Shown: positions 49,375 through 61,400 of the stretch, in pieces
Layout of the letters: each line of letters opens with the position of its first letter
Position numbering within the stretch: position 1 is the stretch's first letter
Assembly: GCF_017562075.2 (NCBI RefSeq)
Contig: NC_054084.1
Location: forward strand, 26,350,246 to 26,414,245
Length of the DNA: 64,000 nucleotides
Reading direction: 5' to 3'
Origin: Anopheles merus
Lineage: Eukaryota > Arthropoda > Insecta > Diptera > Culicidae
Position numbers and translations under genes: made by a program
Notes under the pieces: generated by a model
Database searches by the model: none
Seen by the model: the letters and a program-made list of their open reading frames with translations, nothing else
Told to the model about the DNA's origin: nothing

Positions 49375-52300
49375 TTAAGGCAATTGTTTTGTGTTGAAGA
49401 TTTAAGCTAATGACTGAAACTGTAGGTTAGAAAGTTATTAAACCTTAAAATTAAAGTTATTATTAAAGTTATTAAACTTAAAAGTTATGTTAAGTTATTC
49501 ATAATTAAATAGATAGAACTTAAAATATAGCAACTATTATACCATATGGTAAAGTTGTCATTCATCTGCTTAAATCCCTAGTAAACCTTTCTTGATTGCT
49601 ACGAGAGTAAAAAAAATTGATCTACAGAAAAAAACAGGAACGTTACTGTAAAAAATGCTTCCTTTAGAGCCAAAATGTAGCGACAACGACTGTAAGGTTC
49701 AAAAAGGCTGAATACGAGTACAATAAATTGAATGTATTTAAAATAGATTTAATGATATCTTAATTGTTACTCGAATTCGTCACTCTTTGTGAATGTCCAG
49801 ATTATATTTTACGAATTACTTTATTCATAGAACTGTTTCAAAATCGATAAAAGTGCATTTCAAGCTAAATGATTAATAGTGATTAATATGTTCAATCGTT
49901 TGATATGACAGAGCTATCTGGCTGCATGTGCAAATAATGCCTTTTTCCAGAAGTTTGCTATTACAATGTCTTTTACTTTGTTAATATTCTTGCCATTTTG
50001 AAAACACCAACATTTTTTTCAAATTCAGCCAGTCGAAATTCAAACCGATTTGGAAATCGCACGATCGATTAAAGGGCCCTTTCTCGTCGTAAATTATGAT
50101 TCACTGAAACAATAGTTGCTTTTAATAAAAAAACACATCCGCCCAACCAATGCTTCTTGCGCGTAAATTTACAACCAATATCAAAGGATTACGCTGTAGC
50201 GAGCGATCCTTTACCAACCTTCTTGTCAAGCAAAAAAAATGACTCTCACCATTTTAAACCCCATTTAGAGCGCGAGAGATCGCAAAAGGGCTTCTAGCCG
50301 TAAGCTAATGGGGTAGAAAATCTTTTTTGAGCTAAAGGCTACAGGCCTTCGTCGTCGTCGTCGTAAGTTTTGGCAATCGTTTCAACGCCTCCACCCCTGG
50401 TACCTGTTTTCCTACCGCCGACGGGTTTCTTGCTCGACCAAGGGTTCGCCCGTAAAGACAACGGAGAGGGAAAGATTAATTGTACCGGAAGCCGGAGAGC
50501 AGCAGGGTTCGTGGGAACCCCTTTTTTTTTGGTTTTCTATCCATTCCGTTGTTTTATTTCTCTAATTTCTATTCCATGTTCGTGTAGATTGTGCGGGGGT
50601 CGAACAAAAAAGGGTTCCCATGATTTCTTCCATTCGACGCGCTGCTTTATTTGGGCTGCGTCAACAGGGAAGCGGAAGCGCGGGTCGCGTTATGGAATGG
50701 TGTGACGCAAGCGAGAAATCTCTTCTGCCGAAAGTTGGCGGCTACCACTACACTCTTGCTACCGGTGAGCTATGGTGGTGACCTTTTTTTCCCCCCCTTG
50801 TTATGTTGGTTGCCTTTGCTACGATGAGCTGGCGCCGGTAGGCTCTTGAGAATCGTTTTACGCCGTTTAGACAAATTGCTGGCTGCGCCAGCAAAGAGCG
50901 ACGTACCGGCCGGCGGAGAAGGTGGAAATATGAATCGATTAGGTAAATCCATTATGCTGATATTCGCGTATTTTGAAGCACCACTAGAGCCAGACGCCGG
51001 AAGCCGTACCCGCGACGACGTCCTAACACCCGTCCACACATAAGGCGGCAAGGAGCGGAACGGAATGGAGATGGATTTGGATTTGTGACAGCAACTTGGG
51101 CGGGGCTCTGCTCCAAACGCGAACGCCGACTTTTTGAGATGGAAAAGATTTGCTCTTGATGCTCGTACCCATAGGATCTCCACTCCGCGGGGCTAAAGAG
51201 TTATTGAGCGGCTCAATACCCTACTGAATAGGTACGAATAACACGGCCAAAGGCAAATCATCCCTAAATCCCATCCCGACGGGAGGGCTATCGGTGCTAG
51301 TGAGCAGGCAAGGAAGCCCTATACCGATGCTTGGAAGAGAGATAGAGAGAGAGAGATCGCGAGAGCAAGCAAAGCAGTATCGTTGCATGAGTTATGCTCC
51401 GGCAAGTGGCCGATATGAGATGGGCGATGCGCTGGGATTTTGCTGTGGATCAAGGTTTGGGTTTGGTGCGTTACGGAGGCATAACAATATCCGCGCACAG
51501 TGGGCATGATAAAGAGGCCTCATCGTATTATCGTATTACTCGTTTTTCTGCGTCGCTTAGTCCCACTTTCAATGGTCGTCGCGAAGTTCGCGCAGTTGAA
51601 GGTTGATGTTGCTTGATCCCCTTCTAAAATCACGCACACTCCGAAATGTGCCAAAGTGTGCTTAAGCGTGGAGCGCGCCCCAAGTGAAAGCAAGGGAAAG
51701 TGTAATTGATTTTGATAAGAGAAAATATTTGTTGATACATTTTCCGAAACATGGACCGAGCGGGCTGTGCCCTGAGGGCGCTGTGAAGCGAAAGGATCGG
51801 GAATGTATTTCGCCGATTCGCGCGCGCTGTATGGATTCGATGGAGGGAAAGCATTTTTCCCGCGAATTTTGCCACGAAACCCGGCGCACTGCTAGAAAAT
51901 TCAGAAGAGCGTAAAAAAAGGGAAAAAACGGGACAAAAAAACAACGTCGCACGCTGACTGTGAAGAGTCCTTCGTTTCGATGGATTATTGGAATCGTGCA
52001 AACATGACCTCAGCCGCTGTGAGCTGTGGGCGGGGCAAACGTTGGGAAAAGATAGGCCAGGAGAGACGTTTGATTTTCGCTCGAACAAACCTCTCACCTT
52101 CATCAAAATTTCGAGCTCAATAGCGCCACCGTTTACCCGCGCGGGAATAAATTCTTCGTACCGAAATTCCTAGCGCGAGAGCGATAGAGTTCGCGGGGGG
52201 TTTAACGGGCATTAGCATTTATTTTATTGGAAATAAATTCTCAGCGCCTTTGTGCTGTATTATTTGTTTGTGTTTGTCTGCGCACACGGAAGGCTCACAG

Positions 52301-53928
52301 TCGAACGGGAGGGCGTAGTTTGGGGTTCTATTTTGTGGAGCTTCGAATTCAGCGGAAATCTGCGATTCGAATAAAAACCGAAGGAAGTAGTGCTCGCGGA
52401 AAGCGTTTTTAGGGCAGCCACAGGGCCCATAAATGCCATTAGTCTTTTCGTCTGTTTCGGTGACAAGATGTATGTTTTCAAGCATCGTTTTTAGCCACAT
52501 TTTTTGCAATTGAACGTTCTTAAAAGAAAAGAAAACGGACTTGGTACGCACCACAGATCACCGGAGCATCGATATTGAAGGTTTCTAGCGGTTTTATCAT
52601 TGAACCTCATAAAATTCATTCATCATCAACTGGGGAAATCACACCCACACTGCCAAGCTTCACCCGTTCATAACAATGCACCGTACACGCGAAGGGGCTG
52701 CAAGGTTGTTTAAAAGAGCTGTGTAATCAAAATGGTTCGAAAAAATGGCCTATTTCGGTTAATTATTTTCATTCTCAAGCAATGGATCCCCAGCAATAAA
52801 AATCGCAATGTGCGCGCACGGCAGGGGTACAGCGGCTGAACCTATTAAACTGCTGCTGAAGTGAGTAAAAATGTCCGTAAAGCAGTTGTTGTAATCCTAT
52901 TCATTTGCTGCAAAGAAACTGCCGGAACAGTGATTAATTCCGGATGCTGAATAGTGTTTGGTGCTATTTTAGTGACCCTACATCAACTCTTACACCCTCC
53001 CGAAAGGGGTACTTGGTGCGTTTTTTATTGACCATAAGAGTGACCGGAAATCTTGCGTTGGGTTAATTTGATTAATTACCTTAGCGTACTAAAACATTGC
53101 TTAATCAAACCGACTGGGCTGGTTCAGTTTTTACGGCTTTTGATTCTGTTTGGCTGCTACATCGTGTGCTCAATTCTGGGTTACTCCGTCTTTTGTATGT
53201 GTGTGTGTGCGTATTGCAAACTACATTTCATTGAAGTTATCCCTTGGGACGCTTTACTGTATTTTACTGTGAGTTCGTAACATTTATACGATTAATTAAT
53301 TGTAAAAAAAAATGATGACGCCACGTAGCATGAGTTGATTTAATTAATGGTTCTTCCGTTACAAGTCGGCTCGTTTGTATCAAACACACTTCACAGTAAT
53401 CAAGACATGCTACGGAGCTGAGGGATTATTTTAAAGCATATTTCATGTTATTAAAGTGATGTGTTGCACTTCTACTCTGTGCCAAAAGCACAACTATGGA
53501 AAACAAATCATTATCTGCCACATGGTGTTACCTTGTTGCTGCCCCTTCTTTTTGTTTTTGCAGCGCAATGTTGCGTAATGGAGTCATCGTTAGCAAAACC
53601 ACGCTCATCGATTTAACCATTAGCGAAAGGGGCTTTTGTTCGACGGGTTCTCCATACCAGCATACCACCAAGCCAGGATTGTAAAGGCAGGCAATGCATT
53701 TAGCAAAGTACGTACACTGCCGCACCTCCAGACCGAGCCGGGAGATATCTGTCTTCTTCAGCCTGCAAGTTTGCTTACCGTGACTAACGATTTACGGTTC
53801 ATTTCCCAAACGGATTTTAGCATCCTTCAATCTACCATGGTTTGCCACCGATGCGGATGTGCATTTACTACACCACCAGTGCTGCAACCGAATAAAAGCA
53901 ACATCTCTCGTACGTGTGTAGTGTAGGC
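49375..53928. other. gene-free or intronic DNA, 49.4-53.9 kb
   Basis: No gene could be identified. A (GTC)n short run is near 50350-50363. GC-rich patches at 50.4-52.2 kb carry long overlapping frames on both strands without domains. A 53.5-53.9 kb island has splice-like signals and is discussed in the findings. Confidence 0.45.
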
Positions 53929-55672
53929 CAGTGTTCTCCAACCTTTTAAGGATCGCGGACCACTTGGCTTTGAAAATACGTTTGCCACGGCCCACATCCA
54001 TTGAGGACATAACTACTTAGTTTAAAGTTTTTGATCAAAACTGCTATACGATATGTAAGGTAATTTGTCAATTGTTGCACTCTTACGGGAACAGACAACG
54101 TATTTCACATGTTTGAGAAAGATAAAATTACAATAATCTTGTTGTGTGTGTCATGATTATTATTGACATGATTATTGTTTAAAAATAGTATGTATATTTT
54201 ATTTTAGGCACAAAAATTATAAATATTGGGAAGAAATACTGTTAAATCTGTTCAAAATTTCAATTATTGCGCCATTACAAAAACTCAAAATTTTATTATT
54301 GCACTATTCACTATTTCAATCATTGAACACTTTCCAACACACTGAAATAGGCAAAAAAGAGCCCTGAAATGGATGTAGTTCTATCGAATAGTGTTTAGGG
54401 CAAAACGAATCGCTGGTACATTACACGTTTGTCCAAAGTCTGTATAATACAGAGGTCGAGTCGTCCAGAACATTTGATCAAAAAGCAAAAAGCTTGATTT
54501 TTTTGACAGCTGGATGAAAAAGCTTCTATAGTTTCATCGCAGCATGCATTGTGGTTTTAGTTGTTGTGTATGCAGTGATTGGAAAGCATTTTCGGTCATT
54601 TTAACATCGTTTGTTTGTAATATTGTACTTAAAAAAGTTGATGAATATCAAGAAAAGATATAATTATAGTGAAATTATCATTTACAACAAGATCAGTGCC
54701 CGAAATTACGACGAAATCATGTGCAGCTCAAGAGGGACAAGAGACCAGATTTCATATTGTGGTCATTTTTAAGCTATGAATTACTTAAAAAACTACTTGA
54801 TGCCACTGACATGAGAAAGAAATGTATAGTTAAACTAAGTTTTGAGCACAAAATGCACAATTAGCCCTGAAAAGTGTTTGGTTGTTTAGAATCGTTTGTG
54901 AGCGCTTTTTCATCTAACTGTCAAAAATAAGCTTTCAAAATGGTGGACCAAAATCGAGCTATGCATCGACCTCTGTATTATATGGACTTTGCGTTTGTCC
55001 TTGGTTTAAGCCGGAATCCCGCCAAATAAGTAGCAAACTTGCCCCTGCCACCGCACGTCAATTGTACACAAAATACTGTCAAAATAATAGCACGGTGAAA
55101 AAATGAGGCTTTGGCCTGTGCAATAAATAGGATCGAAGTACTTCGTTGTTTCAATTATTAAACAGTGGATTAAAATAAGTGTTTTCTACAAAAAGTTCAC
55201 ATTTTTGATACCGAATCGTGTGAATGAACTATATTTGTTTGATTTAAATCGAAATATACAGTTTAAGTGGTTCATAGAGCGAAATAAACATTATTTATTC
55301 AAGCACAATTCTTAGCGGTTTGGCTAAGAAATCTATTCGTTTTGGTCGAAATCAGTCGAAATATTTTCATTTGTGCTTAAAAAAGCGAAAAAGTGCTCGT
55401 TTAAAAAAATAAATAAGTAGAATATGCGGCAGAAATGCTCAATATTAAAGGAAAAATGCTGGATTTCACCAATATTTGTAATAAATATGTTGTAAATATT
55501 TGGAAAAACAACAATTTATACGCAGTATGCAATAATTGGATAGTGTGCAACAATTGGCAAAATACGCTATAGTAATAAGCTTTTCTTTTTCAAAAATAAA
55601 TTCTTTCGTGGACTACGTATGTTGACGCCACAGACCTCAAATGGTCCGCGGACCACAGGTTGGAGACCACTG
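53929..55672. mobile_element. 1.74-kb non-autonomous hAT-type transposon
   Basis: It starts CAGTGTTCTCCAACC and ends GGTTGGAGACCACTG, with the subterminal GCGGACCA/TGGTCCGCGGACCAC typical of hAT (Charlie-like) ends. It is flanked by an 8-bp duplication, GTGTAGGC at 53921-53928 and GTGTAGGT at 55673-55680 (7 of 8 identical). No transposase frame is present; the interior is AT-rich and carries a nested element at 54434-54991. Confidence 0.9.
54434..54991. mobile_element. TIR element nested inside the hAT copy
   Basis: It begins CAAAGTCTGTATAATACAGA and ends in the inverted counterpart, TCTGTATTATATGGACTTTG. Terminal homology continues to GGTCGA. It is flanked by direct repeats CGTTTGTC at 54426-54433 and 54992-54999, extending to a ninth base C on both sides. 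The 8-9 bp duplication suggests hAT-, P- or MULE-type transposition. Subterminal inverted blocks (AAGCTT...TTTTTGACAG, GATGAAAAAGC) are also present. It has no coding capacity and is 558 bp long. Confidence 0.85.
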
Positions 55673-57088
55673 GTGTAGGTCGATGGTTCGTTCGAGAATA
55701 TGCGATAAGTTTGGTTTCAGTCGGAAGTATACTAAAACAGTACAATTGTGCGAGACGGATGTCTTGTTAGTTTTTCGAAACAATGTACATTATTAATATG
55801 TGTACCGATGTTGTTCATTACCCTTCAGGAAGGGATTAAAACGGTCGCCCTTTGGCCCACCAAAACGGGTTGGCTTTGAGGAATGGTGGTTGGAAAGCGT
55901 AAGCAGGCTTTGAGCCATTGGTGGTAAGATTCTTTCGCTTCTCTGCTACGAGGAATGCGGTTTGGTGTGCGAGCTGCGAGGAGGACATTGATAATATCAA
56001 TCGGCATAAACTGTTGCCTTGAGGGTTGCATTGCTTAAGTCTAATGTAGTGTGATTGACAAGACAATAGCTTGCAATGTTGCATCCACTGCACTTGCTGT
56101 CTCTTCTTCGTTGTAAAGTGTTGTACTGTAAACTACTGAAGAGGAAGCATTGGCAGCTTTGTAGTTGTTTCCAAGAACATGACCGTGGTAATTAAAAATT
56201 GCCATTGAAATTGAGAAAATGTTCATTTGCACGGCTTTGTTGGCGGTATGGCTTTACATCTGGGGTACTGGTTTTATTGGATTGAAAAGTGAATGGTTTA
56301 TCTGTTCCTAGAAATCATGTAATAACATTATCTCCCATTGGGAATTCCAGTTAATGGTTCGAGGGTAGAAGTATTATATGCATACCCATCATATTCTGCA
56401 AGAATGTTACGATTCGATCAATTAATTAGCGAAAATTGTTTATACAGCAGCAACTGTTGTGGGGTGGCCATTGTTCTCAAGGATAGTTCCATCATCAAAG
56501 CGTAATCATTTTAAAGATTGATTGCTGTAACTAGAACAGTGTGAGAGGCTTTAATATGGTTCGTTTGGTTGTGGATCCGATACAGTTTTGGTTAAGAATT
56601 CCATAACTCCTAACAGTTTGTTTTTTTTTTATCTTTGTTATTTCTATATGCTACCATGCGCCTCCATCTCACCGAATAGTTCATGCTGTGAGTGGTCTGA
56701 GGTACAAATGCATTTTGTCAATATAATTCAACGGTTGATAAGACAGTGTTTTATTTATCTGAGTAGAATATTTCTGACACAGCTGATTGTTTTCTTATTA
56801 AATCCTTTTTTATAGGATAATAGCTGATTTACCCGGTTCCACACGGGATAAAATTAATGTCTCGTTTTAATAAAAAATAGAAGAATTTGCAATCCAAGAA
56901 GTACTAGTGTAGTAGTAGTGTTGATTACTATGATTACAATGATTACTATGCTGTTATCCCAAAGCTTCGATTCATCTTATCGTAATAACAGTATGTAATA
57001 AAGATCTGCTATGACAATCATCCGCTTGGGTACCACAGAATTTTTGGTTTACCACGGAGTTTATTGGACCCATATACCATATATCATA
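55673..57088. other. gene-free spacer
   Basis: Unique-looking AT-rich DNA. I see no exon, RNA gene or repeat structure that I can support. Confidence 0.45.
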
Positions 57089-57597
57089 TACAGGCACTCC
57101 ATCATATTAATGCGGACTGGAGGGCAATCGCGTATCTCTAATCTTAGCGTATGTCGAATTTCAATGTTTTCGGTCAAGTTATAGCTAAATTTCATATCAT
57201 TCTGTTTGAAGGGGTAGGTTTTAGCCATTAAATTAGTTATTTGATCTGATTTCAACTAAAAAATTAAAATTTTATACCATTTAAAATGGTTTTTAAAATT
57301 TGACGTAAAGAGAATTTATTTTGAGTTTGACATTTGATGTGTGAAATTAGTATAAGAACTGTCAAATCAAGAAAATCGCGTATAGCGAAATTGCGTATAT
57401 CGTGTATGGCGTACATCGAGGAATACCTGTACCTTTTGAAATGGTTTTTAAAATTCGACCAAAGGGAAGTTATTTTGCATTTGACATTCGATCTGTCAAA
57501 TTTGTACAAATTGCTGAAAAAACTGCCAAATTTAGAACATAATGTATACCAAAATCACGTATTTCGAATATGTCGTATATCGGGGAATATCTGTACC
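57089..57597 (+). repeat. tandem pair of about 150-bp units, 'CGTATATCG' repeat
   Basis: Units 57284-57433 and 57439-57597 both begin AAATGGTTTTTAAAATT, contain TTTGACATT and GTCAAAT, then CGTAT-rich text, and end in CTGTACC. The upstream part (57089-57283) has the same GCGTATCTC/GCGTATGTCGAATTTC style. The motif set resembles the TACGCGG family at 1.9, 6.7 and 7.2 kb, so this may be a distant relative with an internal duplication. Confidence 0.6.
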
Positions 57598-57799
57598 CAT
57601 ATACCAGCGCTAAAAAGCTATCGCAATTGCGAGGCCTCGTGCGAGCTCGCAAGCTGCTCGAAATTGCTTGCGGGGTTTTAACACCAGTGTCAAATGCACT
57701 TAACACCGAGTGTCAAAGCGCTGTATACAACAACAACAATACTGCTCTTGGTATGGGATTAGAAAATTCCTAATAAATTAAGTTTAGTGTAACTTCTGA

Positions 57800-57935
57800 A
57801 ATGATGTGAGTCTTAAAACCTATTCTCATACCATCATAAGGTGTGTGCAAAGTTTCGTTGAAAATGATCCAGCCGTTTCGGAGGTTGCTCGCAACAAACA
57901 CCGTGACACGAGATTTTTATATATATAGAAAGATA
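57800..57935 (+). mobile_element. possible 3' remnant of an RTE-like retroelement
   Basis: The segment GTGTGCAAAGTTTCGTTGAA...GATCCAGCCGTTTCGG...CGTGACACGAGATTTTTATATATATAG resembles the conserved 3' tail of insect RTE-type non-LTR elements or their SINE partners, ending in a TA-rich run. Only the tail is present. The assignment is from recalled motif style and needs a library search. Confidence 0.4.
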
Positions 57936-57995
57936 GAAGAAGATTAAAAATGTATGAGCGACCATGCGCCTCCACCATGTACAAAGAAAGATATT

Positions 57996-58466
57996 CGGCC
58001 TCAGCACAATTTTTCGATCGAAAAAATTCGATCGATCCGGCTGTCATTTTGGTGTCATTTGACACTCATTTCATCGTCAAGGTGTTCATTTTATTGGTCT
58101 TTTTGAAAACTGGCATACCATGACACTCACGAGCAAAACGAACTATGCTACAAAAATTCGATCGTTCCGCTTTGTATGGGGATAAATCCGCGACGCATTG
58201 AGCTGCGGAAATTATCGAATATCAATCAAAAAATGCCACAAATCAAGGTTGATGTTTTTGAAAAACGTTATGTAAAAGCAAGTTGGTAAATGTTTTGGTT
58301 CTTTTTCAATATTTTGGGTGATTAAAATTTTTTTATTAATTATTTTAAAAAATTGTTAACCTCGGTGGCCAAGTTCATGAAGGGGTATAAAAGAAATAGT
58401 TATACTGTCAGTTTTACGTGAGCGCCTATCGAATTTTTTCGATCGAAAAATTGTGCTGAGGCCGAT
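57996..58466. mobile_element. 471-bp MITE with about 37-bp inverted ends
   Basis: The left end is CGGCCTCAGCACAATTTTTC followed by GATCGAAAAAATTCGAT. The right end is the exact inverted counterpart, ATCGAATTTTTTCGATC...GTGCTGAGGCCG. The flanking ATT on both sides is a possible 3-bp target duplication, as in PIF/Harbinger-type elements. The interior carries GTGTCATTTGACACTC and no coding frame. Confidence 0.87.
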
Positions 58467-61400
58467 TGTGCAAAAGCGTAAAAAATTGTGATTAAAAACC
58501 AATCGTTTCTTGTAATATTTTCTTATATGGTTAACTTCGTGTGTTGGAACTAGAAAGTTAATAAATTTAATTTGATCTTGTTTTCCCACAACAACGAGCG
58601 ATGCAGTAAAATTTACTAAGTTTTACCGTGAAATTGCCAACTGATGTTGATTGAGGTATGATTTGTCTGAATGTGGGAATGTGTGTTATTTATGGTTATG
58701 GTCGTTCGTGTAATAACCGCAGCGCGATTGATGATACCCGCCCGAATGAAAATGCATATGAATATGTAATTTACTTTTCGCTCCAGATTCGGTCGACCAA
58801 AGGAGAAAGTAAAGCAAAAGAAGAGAAAAATAAACCAACCACATGTTCGAAATGTTTGACACGGGAAGTAAAATTCAATCCCAATCGGAAGCGAGCTAAT
58901 GGGGGAAAAATTGGGCAAAAATTCTCATTACCTTCACCAGAACCCCGTACAACACCCCTCGCTGTGTACCATGTGTGTAAACTTATGCATGCGTATATAT
59001 AGCCCCGTATTACCATTATCGTATCATGATCATCAACATTATCATCCTGCCGTGACCGAATTCACTTTTCGCGGTAAGAATTCAAATATCGCAATGTTGA
59101 TTCCGTTTGCCTTGCGCCTGTATGCGTGCGTGTGTATGTGTGTTCGTTTCACTCCCCAAAAGCATGCCCACTGTAAGCGTGTATGCAGGAACTGAGAGAA
59201 GGCCAAGAATTAGCTCAAAGGTACGAGGGGTGTGTTGGGGGTTGGGTTGGTTGGTAAGGGCTGAATTTTTCACGCTGATAAAAATCATTTTTGCACGACG
59301 GACACGGATTTTCTTCTACTCGGCTGTGTGTGTGCGTGTTCGAGGGCGGTTGCCCATGTGTGTTCCGCTCGGTAAAACGCACGGAAATTTAAATTCAATT
59401 TTCAATCTAATCTAAACGGTACCGTTGCGAGAAAGGAAAACTCAACGAAATAAAACTCACCTTCAACCGCCGCCAACTGTCCAGAACGGCACGAGGAAGC
59501 TCGCGGATCAAGCGAAGGCGAATGATTTTCCATTTCCATTCGCTTTTCCACACACACACACATGCGAACATGCACGGTGCGTGGTTGGGGCGTTTTTTTC
59601 TCCCTCCGATGCTGCCACTCCAACTTGGCAAAAATTTAAATTCATTCGATTCGCATATTTGGATTTTTTCGAAATATTTCACGCTCGCTGGTGAAACGCG
59701 CGCGCTTGCCTTGCCGTTCGTGTTAGCATTTTTGCTTCCGGTTCCGTGGACTCGGCAAGCTCGCATCGTTTGCTGCCAGTGGTGGCTGGTAGGCAACGAA
59801 CCGTTTGCCATGGCGTTGGGCAGGATTTCGGTAGTTGGATTTGAATTTTTTGGCCGATTATGATTCAGGCGAACCGGGTCGGTTGTGTAGTGGGTCGGAT
59901 TCGGGATCGGTTACATATTTTACAACCTCAAACATTATTTATGGACGGTGTTCCGCTTGCTGCGTACGCTTTTTACGCTGGGAGGGGGCGGGTGGTCTGT
60001 GTTCCGGGTTGTTGCTGGTGAGATGATTTTTTTATCGTTTATTAATCTAGGCTGATGTTTTTTTTTCATTCGCGCTTGCATGAGTGTGGATTGTGAATAG
60101 AAATGCTATTTTCTTACATTGTTAGTTTGGAAAATGTAACATTCTCGGTACTGATGGTGTTTGCGTTTCACGTTAGAATACTGTTTTTTTTTTGCATTTG
60201 TTGAAGCTCAAGTTTGAAGCTTTTCAAGCAAAGAGCTTTACCAGAGCACAAAATTTCGAATGATATTGCACCGTTCTGTAAATTATTCATTGGAATGATA
60301 ATGCTATGAAAGACAACTTTTTCTGAACTGAATACTCTTGCTAATTCATGTGGCTAACATAAAACGAAAAAGAAAGAAGTCTTGGAGATGAAAGTACAGA
60401 ATTACTCCCCTTGGAGAAATTCCAAGTTGTCACGATACCAAGAGGGTGATGTGTTGCTTCCCGTTGCAGTTATCATATACCACGCGCGCGCAACAGAAAC
60501 GCATTCATTATCTAACTCTCACTGTTTACAGTGCTAAACCAATAAGGCTAAATTTATGTCCTATTTTGAATAATCTTTGGAATTTTAAAGGTCGGTCCGT
60601 GCACCGTCCGAAACATCTCCGTGCAGGAAGCGCTCCCGGTGCGCTGGAAGTGGCTGAACGAGACACTCTGCAGGCCGCTTGAACCAGCCGGAACCGGGCA
60701 ACCCAAAGCCACCCAGAGTACAGTCACGAAAGCGTAATTCAATTTTAATGAAAAAGTATGAACCAAAATCCTTACACTACCACCGCACACCGATACCGTT
60801 GTGCTGCCGCCGTTGCCGTTGCGTTGTGCACCCATGATGACGACGGAAGGATGATGAATTTTGAAAATGGATAATAAAAGAGTAGGAGAATAAAAAAAAA
60901 AACACACCCAACAGAATAGCACTAGCTGGCAAAAAAGATACGCTTTGTAACGTCTTGTTGCGTGAGAAGTGGGATAAAAATGCACGTAGTGCAATAAATA
61001 AATTTTACAACAATTCAGTAGATGAAAAATTAGCCCTCTTCTTACTCAGGCAGCTAAAGCTGGTCTGTGTGTACGTGTTCGTCGCGAAAGCGTTGCTCTC
61101 TTAATGCTTACAGCGTGGTGGAGAGAATAAGTTAAGAAAATTCGTGCAAAAAAGCAGCTTACCTTGATGGTTCCGTGAAACGCGGAAAGTCTTTTCCAAA
61201 TGCGAGCAAAATAGCTCGTGGACGAATGGGGTGAAGTTTCTTTCGGTGGGTAGCGTTAGCCACCTAGCTTTTAAATCGGATTTAGCACACACACACACAA
61301 ACACACACACTATCACAGTAGTCATGGTGCAAAATAAACTGGCGAGCGTGAGCGTTTGCCGTTTAGTTCCCAGCACCCCCAAACCACTCTTCCTAGATGG

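Noticed and set aside
49098..49397. 99-residue plus-strand frame
   Set aside because: Spans both arms of a MITE; no protein-like conservation expected.
44731..50085. Shared AAAGGGCCCTTTC palindromes near 44737 and 50071
   Set aside because: Short palindrome only; I could not extend homology beyond it to define a repeat.
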